DNA of 64,000 nt from Deferribacteres bacterium (GCA_020633675.1 JACKDE010000001.1:930001-994000), one strand, 5' to 3'. Positions 35,331 to 44,039 are shown, counted from the stretch's first letter. Translations and numbers: made by a program. Notes: generated by a model from the letters alone, not told the origin.

Positions 35331-36596
35331 ATGACTTCACGCGAACGAATCACGTTCACATTGAATCACGAAATACCAGATCGCGTGCCGCTGGATTTGG
35401 GCGGCAGCGGTGTGACCGGCATGCATGTCAGCACAGTTTACAAACTGCGGCAGGCACTTCAACTCGACAAGCCAGGTACGCCGGTAAAAGTGATCGAGCC
35501 CTACCAGATGCTGGGTGAGATCGCACCCGATTTGATCGATGCACTGGGCGTGGATGTGGTGGAACTGACTGGGCGTGGCACCATGTTTGGTTTTGATAAA
35601 GAAGGGTGGAGACCGTGGGAATTTTTCGATGGCACACCAGTTCTGGTACCCGCTGGCTTTAACACTGATCCCGAGCCGGATGGTCGCATTTTGATGTATC
35701 CGAAAGGGGATAAATCAGCACCACCAAGCGGCCAGATGCCCCACAACGGCTTTTATTTTGATACCATCGTCCGGCAAGAGCCATTGGATGAAGACCAGCT
35801 CTCGGTTGAAGATAATCTTGAAGAGTTCGGCCCACTCAAAGATGAAGAGATTGAGTATTTTCGGAACGAAGCGGAGCGTTTGTACAACCAGACGGACAAA
35901 GCTATTTTTGCTTCTTTTCCTGCTCTTGGCTTTGGCGATATCGCTTTGGTGCCAGCTCCATGGATGAAGTATCCCAAGGGCATCCGCGACATCGAAGAGT
36001 GGTATTTCTCGCTGGCTGCACGCCAGGATTTTGTCATGGAGATTTTCGAGCGCCAATGTGAAATTTCGCTGGCCAACCTCGCCCGGCTGTATGAAGCTGT
36101 CGGGGATCGGGCCAGCATGGTTTTCGTCACCGGCACCGATTTCGGGCTGCAAACCGGGCCGTTTATATCACCGAAATCGTATTGTACGTTGTTTCAACCC
36201 TTTCATCACCGCCTCAATGACTGGATTCATCAGAATACCCCGTGGAAAACATTTATCCACTCCTGCGGCAGTATCATCGACTTGATTCCGGATATGCTGG
36301 ATGCCGGTTTTGATGTGCTCAACCCGGTACAGACTGCGGCGACCGGCATGGATCCGGTCGTGCTCAAAAAACGCTTCGGTGACCGGGTGGTGTTTTGGGG
36401 CGGAGGTGTCGATACTCAGCGCACACTGCCTTTTGGAACAGCCGATGAAGTGCGGCAGGAAGTGCGCGAACGCTTGCGAATTTTCGGAGAAGGCGGCGGA
36501 TTTGTATTCAACACAGTGCACAATGTCCAGCCCAATATCCCGGTCGAAAATGTGCTGGCGATGTACGAAACTGTGCGTGATTTTGGTGGCTATTGA
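35331..36596 (+). CDS. UroD-superfamily methyltransferase-like protein 4 (HxC retained)
   Basis: 421-residue UroD-superfamily protein, longer than the other copies because of an insertion of about 80 residues around PEPDGRILMYPKGDKSAPPS. It starts SRERITFTLNHEIPDRVPLDLGG, typical of the family. It is the only one of the five with the zinc His-x-Cys motif (FIHSCGSIIDLIPD); a second ligand might be the His or Asn in FNTVHNVQPNIP, where MtaA has Cys. It has a GGAGAGC ribosome binding site. It is therefore the best candidate in this island for an active methyl-acceptor methyltransferase. Confidence 0.87.
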   Translation: MTSRERITFTLNHEIPDRVPLDLGGSGVTGMHVSTVYKLRQALQLDKPGTPVKVIEPYQMLGEIAPDLIDALGVDVVELTGRGTMFGFDKEGWRPWEFFDGTPVLVPAGFNTDPEPDGRILMYPKGDKSAPPSGQMPHNGFYFDTIVRQEPLDEDQLSVEDNLEEFGPLKDEEIEYFRNEAERLYNQTDKAIFASFPALGFGDIALVPAPWMKYPKGIRDIEEWYFSLAARQDFVMEIFERQCEISLANLARLYEAVGDRASMVFVTGTDFGLQTGPFISPKSYCTLFQPFHHRLNDWIHQNTPWKTFIHSCGSIIDLIPDMLDAGFDVLNPVQTAATGMDPVVLKKRFGDRVVFWGGGVDTQRTLPFGTADEVRQEVRERLRIFGEGGGFVFNTVHNVQPNIPVENVLAMYETVRDFGGY

Positions 36597-36611
36597 GCGG
36601 TAACTGTGCAA

Positions 36612-36692
36612 GCAAAGGCGCTAAGACACAAAGATTCGCAAAGTTTATTTTGAAAAGACACATTGTGATACTTCGCGTCTTGGCGTCTTTAC
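36612..36692. repeat. Imperfect inverted repeat, GACGCAAAG-type intergenic element
   Basis: Left arm at 36612-36644 contains AAAGGCGCTAAGACACAAAG; right arm at 36670-36692 contains CTTCGCGTCTTGGCGTCTTT. About 17 of 22 positions pair. Motifs of this type, with repeats of AAGACGC/AAAGGCGC, occur between genes in many environmental bacteria. No gene product is encoded. Confidence 0.6.
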
Positions 36693-36723
36693 ATGAGGTC
36701 TTCAAAAAATTCAGGAGAAGAAG

Positions 36724-37728
36724 ATGAACGCAAGAGAACGGGTGATGAAAACCATTCGCGGCGAGCAGGCAGACCGTGTGCCTTTGAACGTATTTGCCGG
36801 CTGGAACCCGGAAGTGCGTGCCAAGGTTGACGCCAAATACGGGCATGTCGACACATTTTGTGAGCAGCACCATATCGATGTGGTGACGGCATTTTTGCCG
36901 CGCTTTCCGTTTGGCCGCACACAGCCCGGCGAGCCGCTCCGCACCATCGACGATTATGCACAGGCTGAACCCATTGTCGATCCGACCACGCCGGAGTTTT
37001 TGGCGACGCACTGTGATGATGACCTGTTTTTGAGCGTAACTGAAGGCCTCGAATATCAGAAAAAAGGCTTCCCTTTGCTGGTCAATGTGTGGGGCATTTT
37101 TGAAATGTCGCAATTTTTGTTTCAAATCGGCGAAGCCCCGGGCACCGAAGAGGCGTTGGTCAATATGATCGCTGAAAAAGAGAAAACCTGGACGGTCTAC
37201 CAAAAATTAGCTGAATGGGGCGCGGCCGCTGCCGAAAATGCCATCAAAGCCGGGGCGGACATCATCGAGCTTTCCGACGATTGGGGCCAGCAAAATACCC
37301 TGCTTTTTAATCCGAAATTGTGGTGGGAACTGATCTATCCCAATGCCAAACGCATTGTCGATGTGGCGCACAAATACGATGTGCCGGTACTGCTGCACAG
37401 CGATGGCGATGTGACCATGGTACTGGATGGCATTAAAAAGCTCGGTATTCGCGGTTTGCACCCGGTGCAGGAGTCGGCGGGAATGTCGTTTACGAAAACA
37501 CGCGAAATTTTAGGCAAGGATGTCTGCATCATGGGCGGCCTCGATACCATCACCGCGCTGCCAGTGATGTCACCATCCGACATACGTGCTGAGATGCGGC
37601 GGGTGTTCGGCGCACTCAAAGAGACCGGCCCGTTTATTTTTGCCGGCTCGCACATGTTTCAGGACGATTGTGATCTCGAGGTGATCGAAGCGGCGTACGA
37701 CGAGGCGTATAAGCTGGCTGCGTTTTAA
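36724..37728 (+). CDS. UroD-superfamily methyltransferase-like protein 5
   Basis: 334-residue UroD-superfamily protein. Start NARERVMKTIRGEQADRVPL and VDPTTPEFLATHCDDDLFLS fit the family; LSDDWGQQNTLLFNPKLW and GLHPVQESAGMSFTKTRE mark barrel strands. The zinc position is LLHSDGD (His-x-Asp), and a late GSHMFQDDCDLEV provides His and Cys that might coordinate metal. It is preceded by a strong AGGAGAAG ribosome binding site seven bases before the ATG. Last gene of the methyltransferase island; an inverted-repeat-rich gap follows. Confidence 0.86.
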   Translation: MNARERVMKTIRGEQADRVPLNVFAGWNPEVRAKVDAKYGHVDTFCEQHHIDVVTAFLPRFPFGRTQPGEPLRTIDDYAQAEPIVDPTTPEFLATHCDDDLFLSVTEGLEYQKKGFPLLVNVWGIFEMSQFLFQIGEAPGTEEALVNMIAEKEKTWTVYQKLAEWGAAAAENAIKAGADIIELSDDWGQQNTLLFNPKLWWELIYPNAKRIVDVAHKYDVPVLLHSDGDVTMVLDGIKKLGIRGLHPVQESAGMSFTKTREILGKDVCIMGGLDTITALPVMSPSDIRAEMRRVFGALKETGPFIFAGSHMFQDDCDLEVIEAAYDEAYKLAAF

Positions 37729-37774
37729 TAAAGGCATGCCTTTCTTTGCCAATTGAATTTTTGTAAGGTATTCT

Positions 37775-37836
37775 GCGTGCTCTTGTAGCGCATGCAGTGC
37801 AAGGACTGCAGGAGCATGGCACGCAATGCTCCTGTA
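37775..37836. repeat. Nested inverted repeats downstream of the methyltransferase island
   Basis: Three overlapping perfect inverted repeats: GCGTGC/GCACGC (37775 and 37819), TGCAGT/ACTGCA (37793 and 37805) and AGGAGCAT/ATGCTCCT (37810 and 37826, loop of eight). They can form alternative stems. No T-run follows, so this is either a short palindromic element or an mRNA end structure. Confidence 0.45.
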
Positions 37837-37992
37837 TTCGGGGAAGGAGCTGTTTTTCCCGCATGTTTTCAGAAACTCATCCCATTCTTCATTCTTTCCA
37901 AAAAAACATTTTTTTATTGGCTGGAAAGCTCTATATTCTGCACTTTCCTGAAACCAGCAATTTGAAATCGTGCAGAGCCATTTCAGCTAATC

Positions 37993-39285
37993 ATGAAAAT
38001 CCAGTCCATCGATAAAAACAGCATCGCCGAGGAGCTTGGTTTGCAAGCCGGCGACATTTTGCGCAGCATCAACGGGCACAAGGTGCAGGACGTGATCGAC
38101 TACCGCTTTCTGATTTCCGAAGAGTTCGTCGATCTGGAAGTCGAGCGCGAAGGCGAAATGACGGTTTTTGAAATTGAGAAGGATGCCGACGATACTCTCG
38201 GCCTCAATCTTGAACCGATCAAAGTGCGCATGTGTGGTAATGATTGCCCGTTTTGCTTCGTCGATCAAAATCCGGCCGGCATGCGGCAATCGCTCTATTT
38301 TCGCGATGAAGATTTCCGGCTGTCGTTTTTGGCCGGACATTACGTTACCCTTACCAATATTTCGCAGCGCGATCTCGAGCGGATTGTCGAACAGAGACTG
38401 TCACCGCTGTTTATCTCTGTGCATGCCATCGATCCCGAGGTGCGCAAGTTTCTACTCGGCCTGCGGCATGACGACCGGCTGATTAAGAAGCTTGATTACC
38501 TCACCGAAAACGATATCGAACTGCATACGCAAATCGTCGTTTGTCCAACGCACAATGACGGCAAGGTGATGGAAGAGACCCTTCGGGTTCTGTCTGGCTA
38601 TTTTCCACACGTCCGTTCGGTTGCGCTGGTTCCGCTTGGCCTGACCAAACATCGTGAGGGATTGACGCAACTGCAGCCCGTCGATGCTGCCTATGCACAA
38701 AAATTGATCGCAGACAGCGATGCGCTGGCGGCGCAATACAAAAAGAAGCTTGGCATTTATTTTGCCTATCCTTCCGATGAATTCTATTTAATGGCTGGCA
38801 TCCCGCTGCCGCAGCCTGACCGCTATGATACCTTTGATCAACTGGAAAATGGCGTTGGCATGGTGCGCGCGCTGCTGAACGATTTTGCTGATGCACAACC
38901 GGAGCTGCCAACTTCGCTGTCTCAGCCAACAAAAGTGACGCTGGTTACGGGCACGCTGATGGGGCCGGTTTTGCAAAAGGAAATCGTACCTGTTTTGAAC
39001 CAAATCCAAAACTTGCAGGTTGAATTGGCCATTGTTAAAAACGATTTTTACGGTGACAGCATCCGCACCAGCGGGCTGCTGACCGGGCAGGATATATTTA
39101 AGAATTTGGCTGATCGAAAAAATGGCGATTGCGTCTTTTTACCGAAAAATTGCGTCAACGATCAACAGATTTTTCTGGACGACTGGACCGTGCAAGAGAT
39201 GCAGGAAAAACTCGCCGTTCCGGTGCGTGTCATCGGCAATGATTTTAGTGAAATCCTTACCACGCTTGAAAGCTTTGAATCATAA
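37993..39285 (+). CDS. DUF512 protein with PDZ domain and radical-SAM-like cysteine motif
   Basis: 430-residue protein of the DUF512 family. An N-terminal PDZ domain (about 1-60, SIAEELGLQAGDILRSING) is followed by CGNDCPFCF, a C-x3-C-x2-C motif at about residue 77 as in radical SAM enzymes, and the family signature MRQSLYFRDEDFRLSFL. The C-terminal DUF512 part extends to the end (VRVIGNDFSEIL). Relatives are annotated as putative iron-sulfur oxidoreductases; the reaction is not known. It lies six bases upstream of der, an arrangement that suggests cotranscription. Weak ribosome binding site. Confidence 0.87.
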   Translation: MKIQSIDKNSIAEELGLQAGDILRSINGHKVQDVIDYRFLISEEFVDLEVEREGEMTVFEIEKDADDTLGLNLEPIKVRMCGNDCPFCFVDQNPAGMRQSLYFRDEDFRLSFLAGHYVTLTNISQRDLERIVEQRLSPLFISVHAIDPEVRKFLLGLRHDDRLIKKLDYLTENDIELHTQIVVCPTHNDGKVMEETLRVLSGYFPHVRSVALVPLGLTKHREGLTQLQPVDAAYAQKLIADSDALAAQYKKKLGIYFAYPSDEFYLMAGIPLPQPDRYDTFDQLENGVGMVRALLNDFADAQPELPTSLSQPTKVTLVTGTLMGPVLQKEIVPVLNQIQNLQVELAIVKNDFYGDSIRTSGLLTGQDIFKNLADRKNGDCVFLPKNCVNDQQIFLDDWTVQEMQEKLAVPVRVIGNDFSEILTTLESFES

Positions 39286-39290
39286 ATCCT

Positions 39291-40619
39291 ATGCGAAAAC
39301 CCATCATCACAATTGTTGGCCGGCCCAATGTCGGCAAATCAACTCTTTTTAATCGCATCGTCGGCAAGCGCGAGGCCATTGTCGATGATTTGCCCGGCGT
39401 GACCCGCGACCGCAAATATGCCGAGGCGGATTGGTCCGGTGTCGAGTTTATGCTGGTCGATACCGGTGGCTATTTCCCGCGCGTTGAAGACATCATCGGC
39501 AAGGAAATTCTCAAACAGGTCGATAGCAGTATTTCGGAATCCAATGTGGTGATTTTTCTCACCGACGGCCGGGCTGGGCTGACAGCCCTCGACCGCGAAA
39601 TCGGACAGATTCTGCAACGCTGTGAAAGACCTGTGGTGCTGGCTGTCAATAAAATCGATCACCCGCGCATGGGCGACGATGCCATCGACTTTTTTCAGCT
39701 CGGGCTGGGTGAGCCGCAGACAGTCTCTGCAGAAAATGGCCGGGATGTTGGCGATTTGCTCGACCGTGTGCTGGCGTTCCTGCCCGAAGAGCTGAAATCT
39801 CCCCCCAATTATGAAGAAGAAGAGAACGACGATTTGCATTTGGCGATTGTCGGCAAGCCCAATGTCGGCAAATCCTCCTTCGTAAATGCCATCCTCGGGC
39901 AGTACAAGCACATTGTTACGGATATCCCGGGCACCACCCGCGATGCGATCGATACGCGCATCCGTTTTCAGGATGAAGATCTGATTCTGGTCGACACGGC
40001 TGGTTTGCGGCGGCGTACAAAAGTGCATGAAAATGTCGAATATTACAGCACGTTGCGTTCGCTGGAGGCGATCCGTCGTTGCCAGGTCGCGCTGGTGTTG
40101 ATCGACGCAGTAGAAGGCTTGAGCGATCAGGATATCCGCATTATCAGCGAGGTAGTGCGTTTCAATAAAGGCATCGTACTGGCAATCAATAAATGGGATT
40201 TAATCGAAAAAGACGCCAAAACAGCCAGTGAATTCGAGAAGGGCATTCGTGAGCAGTTGCATGCCCTCGGCTATATGCCAATCATATTTATTTCTGCTTT
40301 GACGCGTCAGCGGATCTTTAAAGCGCTCGAGTTGGCGATAGAAATTAATACCGTGAGGCAGCAAAAGATCAAAACCAGCGAGCTCAATACGTTTTTACAG
40401 GAAATTATTGCCAAGTACCCGCCACCTTCGATGGATCGCAAAGAAGTCAAAATCAACTACATGACCCAGGTCAAATACGGGCCACCTGTATTTGCACTGT
40501 TTGTCAACCACCCGACATCAATCAAATCAAACTATCGCCAATACATCGAAAACCAGTTTCGGAACCGATTTAGCTTCCCGGGGGTTCCTCTGACATTTGT
40601 TTACAAAAAAAAGGCCTAA
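39291..40619 (+). CDS. der: Ribosome-associated GTPase Der (EngA)
   Basis: 442-residue tandem GTPase required for 50S ribosome assembly. The first G domain has GRPNVGKSTLFN (P-loop), DLPGVTRD and DTGGYF, NKID; the second has GKPNVGKSSFVN, DIPGTTRD, DTAGLRRR and NKWD. A KH-like C-terminal domain ends YRQYIENQFRNRFSFPGVPLTFVYK. Two adjacent G domains plus this KH domain define Der and exclude Era. Length is typical. It begins six bases after the DUF512 gene. Confidence 0.97.
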   Translation: MRKPIITIVGRPNVGKSTLFNRIVGKREAIVDDLPGVTRDRKYAEADWSGVEFMLVDTGGYFPRVEDIIGKEILKQVDSSISESNVVIFLTDGRAGLTALDREIGQILQRCERPVVLAVNKIDHPRMGDDAIDFFQLGLGEPQTVSAENGRDVGDLLDRVLAFLPEELKSPPNYEEEENDDLHLAIVGKPNVGKSSFVNAILGQYKHIVTDIPGTTRDAIDTRIRFQDEDLILVDTAGLRRRTKVHENVEYYSTLRSLEAIRRCQVALVLIDAVEGLSDQDIRIISEVVRFNKGIVLAINKWDLIEKDAKTASEFEKGIREQLHALGYMPIIFISALTRQRIFKALELAIEINTVRQQKIKTSELNTFLQEIIAKYPPPSMDRKEVKINYMTQVKYGPPVFALFVNHPTSIKSNYRQYIENQFRNRFSFPGVPLTFVYKKKA

Positions 40620-40624
40620 GACTC

Positions 40625-42334
40625 ATGTTCGATTACCGCGGGATGATGTGGGCTGTCTTTGCCCTTTTGATCATTGGTGGGCACGCCCCATCGTCTGCCC
40701 AAAATCGTGTGCGTGCAACCGGGCAAGAATTGACCTTGCCCTCCGCTCGTATCGCAGCCAGTGGATTGCCTATCAAGTGCGGATTGCAGGATGCTGTTTT
40801 TGTTCAACAAAATCGGGCGAACTTTTCGATCGCTCAACAAAACGAATTCAAGGGCTATGTCGTTCGGCCTCCACTGGAAAACAGCTATGTTTCGCCGACA
40901 GGCCGTTTCAAAGTACACTATAACATCAGTGGCGTGCATGGCATCGATACAACGACGACAAACAGTGCAGGTGTGCCCGATTGGGTATATGAAGCTGCAC
41001 TGGCGGCTGAGGTGGCTTATGATGTGCTTGTCAATGAGATAGGCTTCAATCCACATCTGTCGGACAACGGAATCGATGGGCCGGAGTGTGATATTTATAT
41101 TGTTGATACAGGTGCATGGTTCGGTGAGAGCTACTATGGTGCTACCGTGCCTGAATCTGCCAGCGGCAGTGGGTATATTTCATATATGACGGTTGAGAAT
41201 GACTTTGCAGAGAATTTTTATACAAAAGGACTGGATGCCCTGCGGGTAACCATTGCACATGAATATTTTCATACCATTCATTATGGCTACCGCTACCGGG
41301 ATGAGGATTTGTTTTTTTGGGAAATGAGTTCGACATGGTTTGAAGATCGGGCATACCCCGAAATCAACGATTATTATGTTTACTTGCCCTCTTTCTTCCG
41401 GTCGATGGACGATCCGTTGCATACGCAGGATGGCTGGCACGAGTATGGTTCTTGTATTTTTTTGAAGTACTTGTTGAATACGCAGGGCGAAGGAACTTTG
41501 CTGACGATATGGAATACACTTAGCAGCCTGCAGGCGGTTTATGCCATGGATTCTGCCTTGAAAGAGAAGGGGAACAATTTTGTTGAAGCGCTGGCGGAAT
41601 TTGCCGGGTGGTGTTTTTACACGGGCAGCCGCGCACAGCAGGGCAGCTATTTTGAAGATGCCGCAGAATTCCCGCGTGTTCGCTATCGCGATCAGGTCGA
41701 TGTGCAGGGAGAGATGACCTTGAACGATTCGACCAGGGCGCTTTCTGTTCAATTTTTTCAATTCAAAGTCGATGCATCGAGTGACTTCCGGGTAGAAGCT
41801 GGCAGTGCAGGCAGCGGGATTTTTGGTTTGGCTGGAAATTCAGAACAATTGACTGGCGAGTTGGGCTTATTGCAGGTTCGCGGTGCTTCTGTGCCATTCG
41901 CCTTGGCTGCAATGGAGAATGATGGTCTGGTGAATCTTGCGGTGGTCAACGGCGCTCTACCTTCTGATGTGAAGAAAACAACCAGCTTGCTGCCACCAGC
42001 CCGGTATAGCCTGGATATCAGATTGCAAGCGCTCGAGCCGCAGCCTGCCGGTTTTCTGCCAGCGCGCCCCAATCCGTTCATCCCAACGCAGCATGGAAGT
42101 GTCACGCTGCTCTACAATTTGCTTGAATCTGCGACGGTTTCGCTAAAAATTGTTTCCGAAGCAGGACAACCTGTACTGGAAGAGCAACTCGGTCGCCGCG
42201 GCCAAGGATTGTTTTCCTATGACTGGAATGGCAAAAATCGTGATGGCGCCAATGTCGCATCTGGAATCTATTTAGCCATATTGACTACATCGACAAGCGA
42301 GCACTTTATGACCAAAATCGCGGTATTGCGATAG
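40625..42334 (+). CDS. Secreted zincin-like protein with FlgD-Ig / type 9-secretion-type C-terminal domain
   Basis: 569-residue exported protein. After a signal peptide (core MMWAVFALLIIGG, cut near SAQ) there is a zincin-type motif HEYFH at residues 212-216 (AHEYFHTIHYG) and a downstream glutamate in FFWEMSSTWFED, as in metalloproteases of the MXAN_6640 type. The last 95 residues are a FlgD-Ig/T9SS-type domain (PARPNPFIPTQHGSV, SLKIVSEAGQPV, YDWNGKNRDGANVASGIYL) used for export through the type 9 system and cell-surface anchoring in this group. It starts five bases after der. Target proteins unknown. Confidence 0.82.
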   Translation: MFDYRGMMWAVFALLIIGGHAPSSAQNRVRATGQELTLPSARIAASGLPIKCGLQDAVFVQQNRANFSIAQQNEFKGYVVRPPLENSYVSPTGRFKVHYNISGVHGIDTTTTNSAGVPDWVYEAALAAEVAYDVLVNEIGFNPHLSDNGIDGPECDIYIVDTGAWFGESYYGATVPESASGSGYISYMTVENDFAENFYTKGLDALRVTIAHEYFHTIHYGYRYRDEDLFFWEMSSTWFEDRAYPEINDYYVYLPSFFRSMDDPLHTQDGWHEYGSCIFLKYLLNTQGEGTLLTIWNTLSSLQAVYAMDSALKEKGNNFVEALAEFAGWCFYTGSRAQQGSYFEDAAEFPRVRYRDQVDVQGEMTLNDSTRALSVQFFQFKVDASSDFRVEAGSAGSGIFGLAGNSEQLTGELGLLQVRGASVPFALAAMENDGLVNLAVVNGALPSDVKKTTSLLPPARYSLDIRLQALEPQPAGFLPARPNPFIPTQHGSVTLLYNLLESATVSLKIVSEAGQPVLEEQLGRRGQGLFSYDWNGKNRDGANVASGIYLAILTTSTSEHFMTKIAVLR

Positions 42335-42344
42335 GAAATCTTTA

Positions 42345-42373
42345 TTGACATTTATGGCCTGATTTTGTATTAT
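42345..42373 (+). promoter_or_regulatory. Sigma70-like promoter upstream of sppA
   Basis: TTGACA at 42345-42350 and TATTAT at 42368-42373 are separated by 17 bases; the -35 matches consensus fully and the -10 differs at one position. It lies about 130 bases upstream of the sppA start, after the zincin gene. Confidence 0.7.
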
Positions 42374-42502
42374 TCCGCTTATCTCTTTGTTTTTTAATAT
42401 GCTTTGAATGAAATGCATTGCGTATTTTAAGATCATTTCCGGCGATGGCGTATCCGTACAATGAATCCAGAGTCAGAAGTTGGAATTGAGCGATGTAAGT
42501 TT

Positions 42503-43384
42503 ATGAAAAAATTTTCCGAAATCATTTTTATTGGCTTGCTCGTTATTGCAGGCATCATTTTCGTAACATCGATTTATAATGGATTGACAGGCAGCGGCAG
42601 GCAGTTTGCCGTGCCGACCTACGGCGACAGCATCGGCCTGGTTGAAATCGAAGGGGTGATTCTGGATAGTGAACCCACTGTCAAGCTGATCAATGACTAC
42701 ATGGATGATCATTCGATCAAAGCGATACTGGTTCGCATCAATAGCCCCGGTGGGGCCGTTGCACCGAGTCAGGAAATCTATGAAGCGCTAAAGCGTGTGC
42801 GCAATCGTGGAATGGTGGTTGTGGCGAGTATGGCAAGCGTCGCTGCCTCGGGTGGCTATTATATCGCCTGCGCTGCAGATACGATTGTCGCCAATCCCGG
42901 TACCACGACCGGTAGTATCGGCGTGATAATGAGCTTACTCGACTATTCAGAGCTTTTAGACAAGGTCGGCGTACAGGTCAACAACATCAAAAGCGGCAAA
43001 TACAAGGATGTCGGCGACGGATCGCGAAAAATGACTGCTGCCGAGCGTGAATACTTGCAGGCTTTTCTCGATGATGCCTATGATCAGTTTGTCGGCGTGG
43101 TCGCAGATGAGCGCGGCATCGAAAGGGAACAAGTCTTGCGCATTGCAGATGGCAGAATTTACACAGGACAACAGGCATCGCGTGTTGGATTGGTCGATAT
43201 TCTCGGTACATTCGACGACGCCAAACAAATTACCGCCAGCATGGCCGGACTTAGGGGCGAGCCAACCCTGGTGAAGCCGACGCGGCGGCGGCCAACGCTG
43301 TTCGATATGTTGTTTGGGGGCGTCGATGGCTTGCTTGGAAAGCTCGAAAATCGTCCATTCCTGCGCTATCAACTGATTTTATAA
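42503..43384 (+). CDS. sppA: Signal peptide peptidase SppA (36K type)
   Basis: 293-residue membrane-anchored serine protease of the single-domain SppA class. One N-terminal helix (about 5-25) is followed by the ClpP-like fold with VRINSPGGAV, the nucleophile serine in ASVAASGGYY and the general-base lysine in the NIKSGKYKD segment. It degrades cleaved signal peptides in the membrane. The frame extends to an ATG at 42461, but the ATG at 42503 (MKKFSEIIFIGLL) gives a normal anchor. It ends 24 bases before the HU gene. Confidence 0.93.
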   Translation: MKKFSEIIFIGLLVIAGIIFVTSIYNGLTGSGRQFAVPTYGDSIGLVEIEGVILDSEPTVKLINDYMDDHSIKAILVRINSPGGAVAPSQEIYEALKRVRNRGMVVVASMASVAASGGYYIACAADTIVANPGTTTGSIGVIMSLLDYSELLDKVGVQVNNIKSGKYKDVGDGSRKMTAAEREYLQAFLDDAYDQFVGVVADERGIEREQVLRIADGRIYTGQQASRVGLVDILGTFDDAKQITASMAGLRGEPTLVKPTRRRPTLFDMLFGGVDGLLGKLENRPFLRYQLIL

Positions 43385-43408
43385 ATGATAAAAATGTAGG
43401 AGGCATTT

Positions 43409-43714
43409 GTGACGAAATCAGAGATCATCGATATTGTCGCCCATGGTACAGGGCTCACCAAGGTCGAAACCTCGGCCGTGGTTGATGGCATGCTTGCCAC
43501 GATTAACTATGCACTTGCAACAGGTGACAGTGTTACACTGAGAGGATTCGGCAGCTTTCGAGTGGTCGAACGCAAGGGCCGCCAGGGCCTCAACCCGAAA
43601 ACAGGCAAAGCGATGAATGTTCCGCCTCACAAATCGCCTGTCTTTCGGCCGTCCAAAGATTTGCGCAAAGCTGTTGATGCAGGCGTAAAGAATCCTGAAT
43701 TCCAAGTCGGTTGA
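43409..43714 (+). CDS. HU/IHF-family DNA-binding protein
   Basis: 101-residue histone-like protein. It has the helical dimerisation region (KSEIIDIVAHGTGLTK) and the beta-arm with GFGSFRVVERKGRQGLNPKTGK, followed by the PPHKSPVFRPSKDLRKAV end typical of HU/IHF. It bends DNA as a dimer. The start is GTG at 43409, decided by the strong TAGGAGG ribosome binding site six bases upstream. A second HU-family gene lies at 62012. Spacing after sppA suggests one transcript. Confidence 0.94.
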   Translation: MTKSEIIDIVAHGTGLTKVETSAVVDGMLATINYALATGDSVTLRGFGSFRVVERKGRQGLNPKTGKAMNVPPHKSPVFRPSKDLRKAVDAGVKNPEFQVG

Positions 43715-43817
43715 AGAAATTAAATGCAGCCGCCAAGCTCGCGGTGTTCGATTTACTATGAAATAGATTTCAAATCATACATTCAATCATTTTACATCAG
43801 TTATGGAGGATACCCCA

Positions 43818-43913
43818 TTGCCAAGCGGTAAAAAAAGAAAACGGCATAAGATTGCAACCCATAAGCGCAAAAAAAGACTCAGAAAAAATCGTCATAAAAA
43901 GAAGAATAAGTAG
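43818..43913 (+). CDS. AURKAIP1/COX24-domain small basic protein (31 residues)
   Basis: A 31-residue, extremely basic protein starting MPSGKKRKRHK and ending RKNRHKKKNK. This matches the short AURKAIP1/COX24-domain proteins found beside ribosomal or housekeeping genes in Bacteroidota and relatives, thought to be ribosome-associated. The start codon is TTG at 43818, with a GGAGGA ribosome binding site seven bases upstream. It follows the HU gene and precedes a perfect hairpin. It is too short for ordinary gene-finding cutoffs. Confidence 0.8.
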   Translation: MPSGKKRKRHKIATHKRKKRLRKNRHKKKNK

Positions 43914-43926
43914 GCCTCACGATATC

Positions 43927-43967
43927 TTCGCAGGCCCTCTGTTTGGCTAGGAGCGGGGGCCTGCGAA
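43927..43967. terminator. GC-rich hairpin after the COX24-type gene
   Basis: TTCGCAGGCCC (43927-43937) and GGGCCTGCGAA (43957-43967) form a perfect 11-bp stem with a 19-base loop, 13 bases after the stop. No T-run follows. Its position suggests a transcript end or stabilising structure. Confidence 0.45.
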
Positions 43968-44039
43968 AGAATGCCCACTTCTGTCCACGTGCAAAAATTC
44001 CGCTAATCCCTTGATCGATGAAAAAGGCGAATCGCAAGC

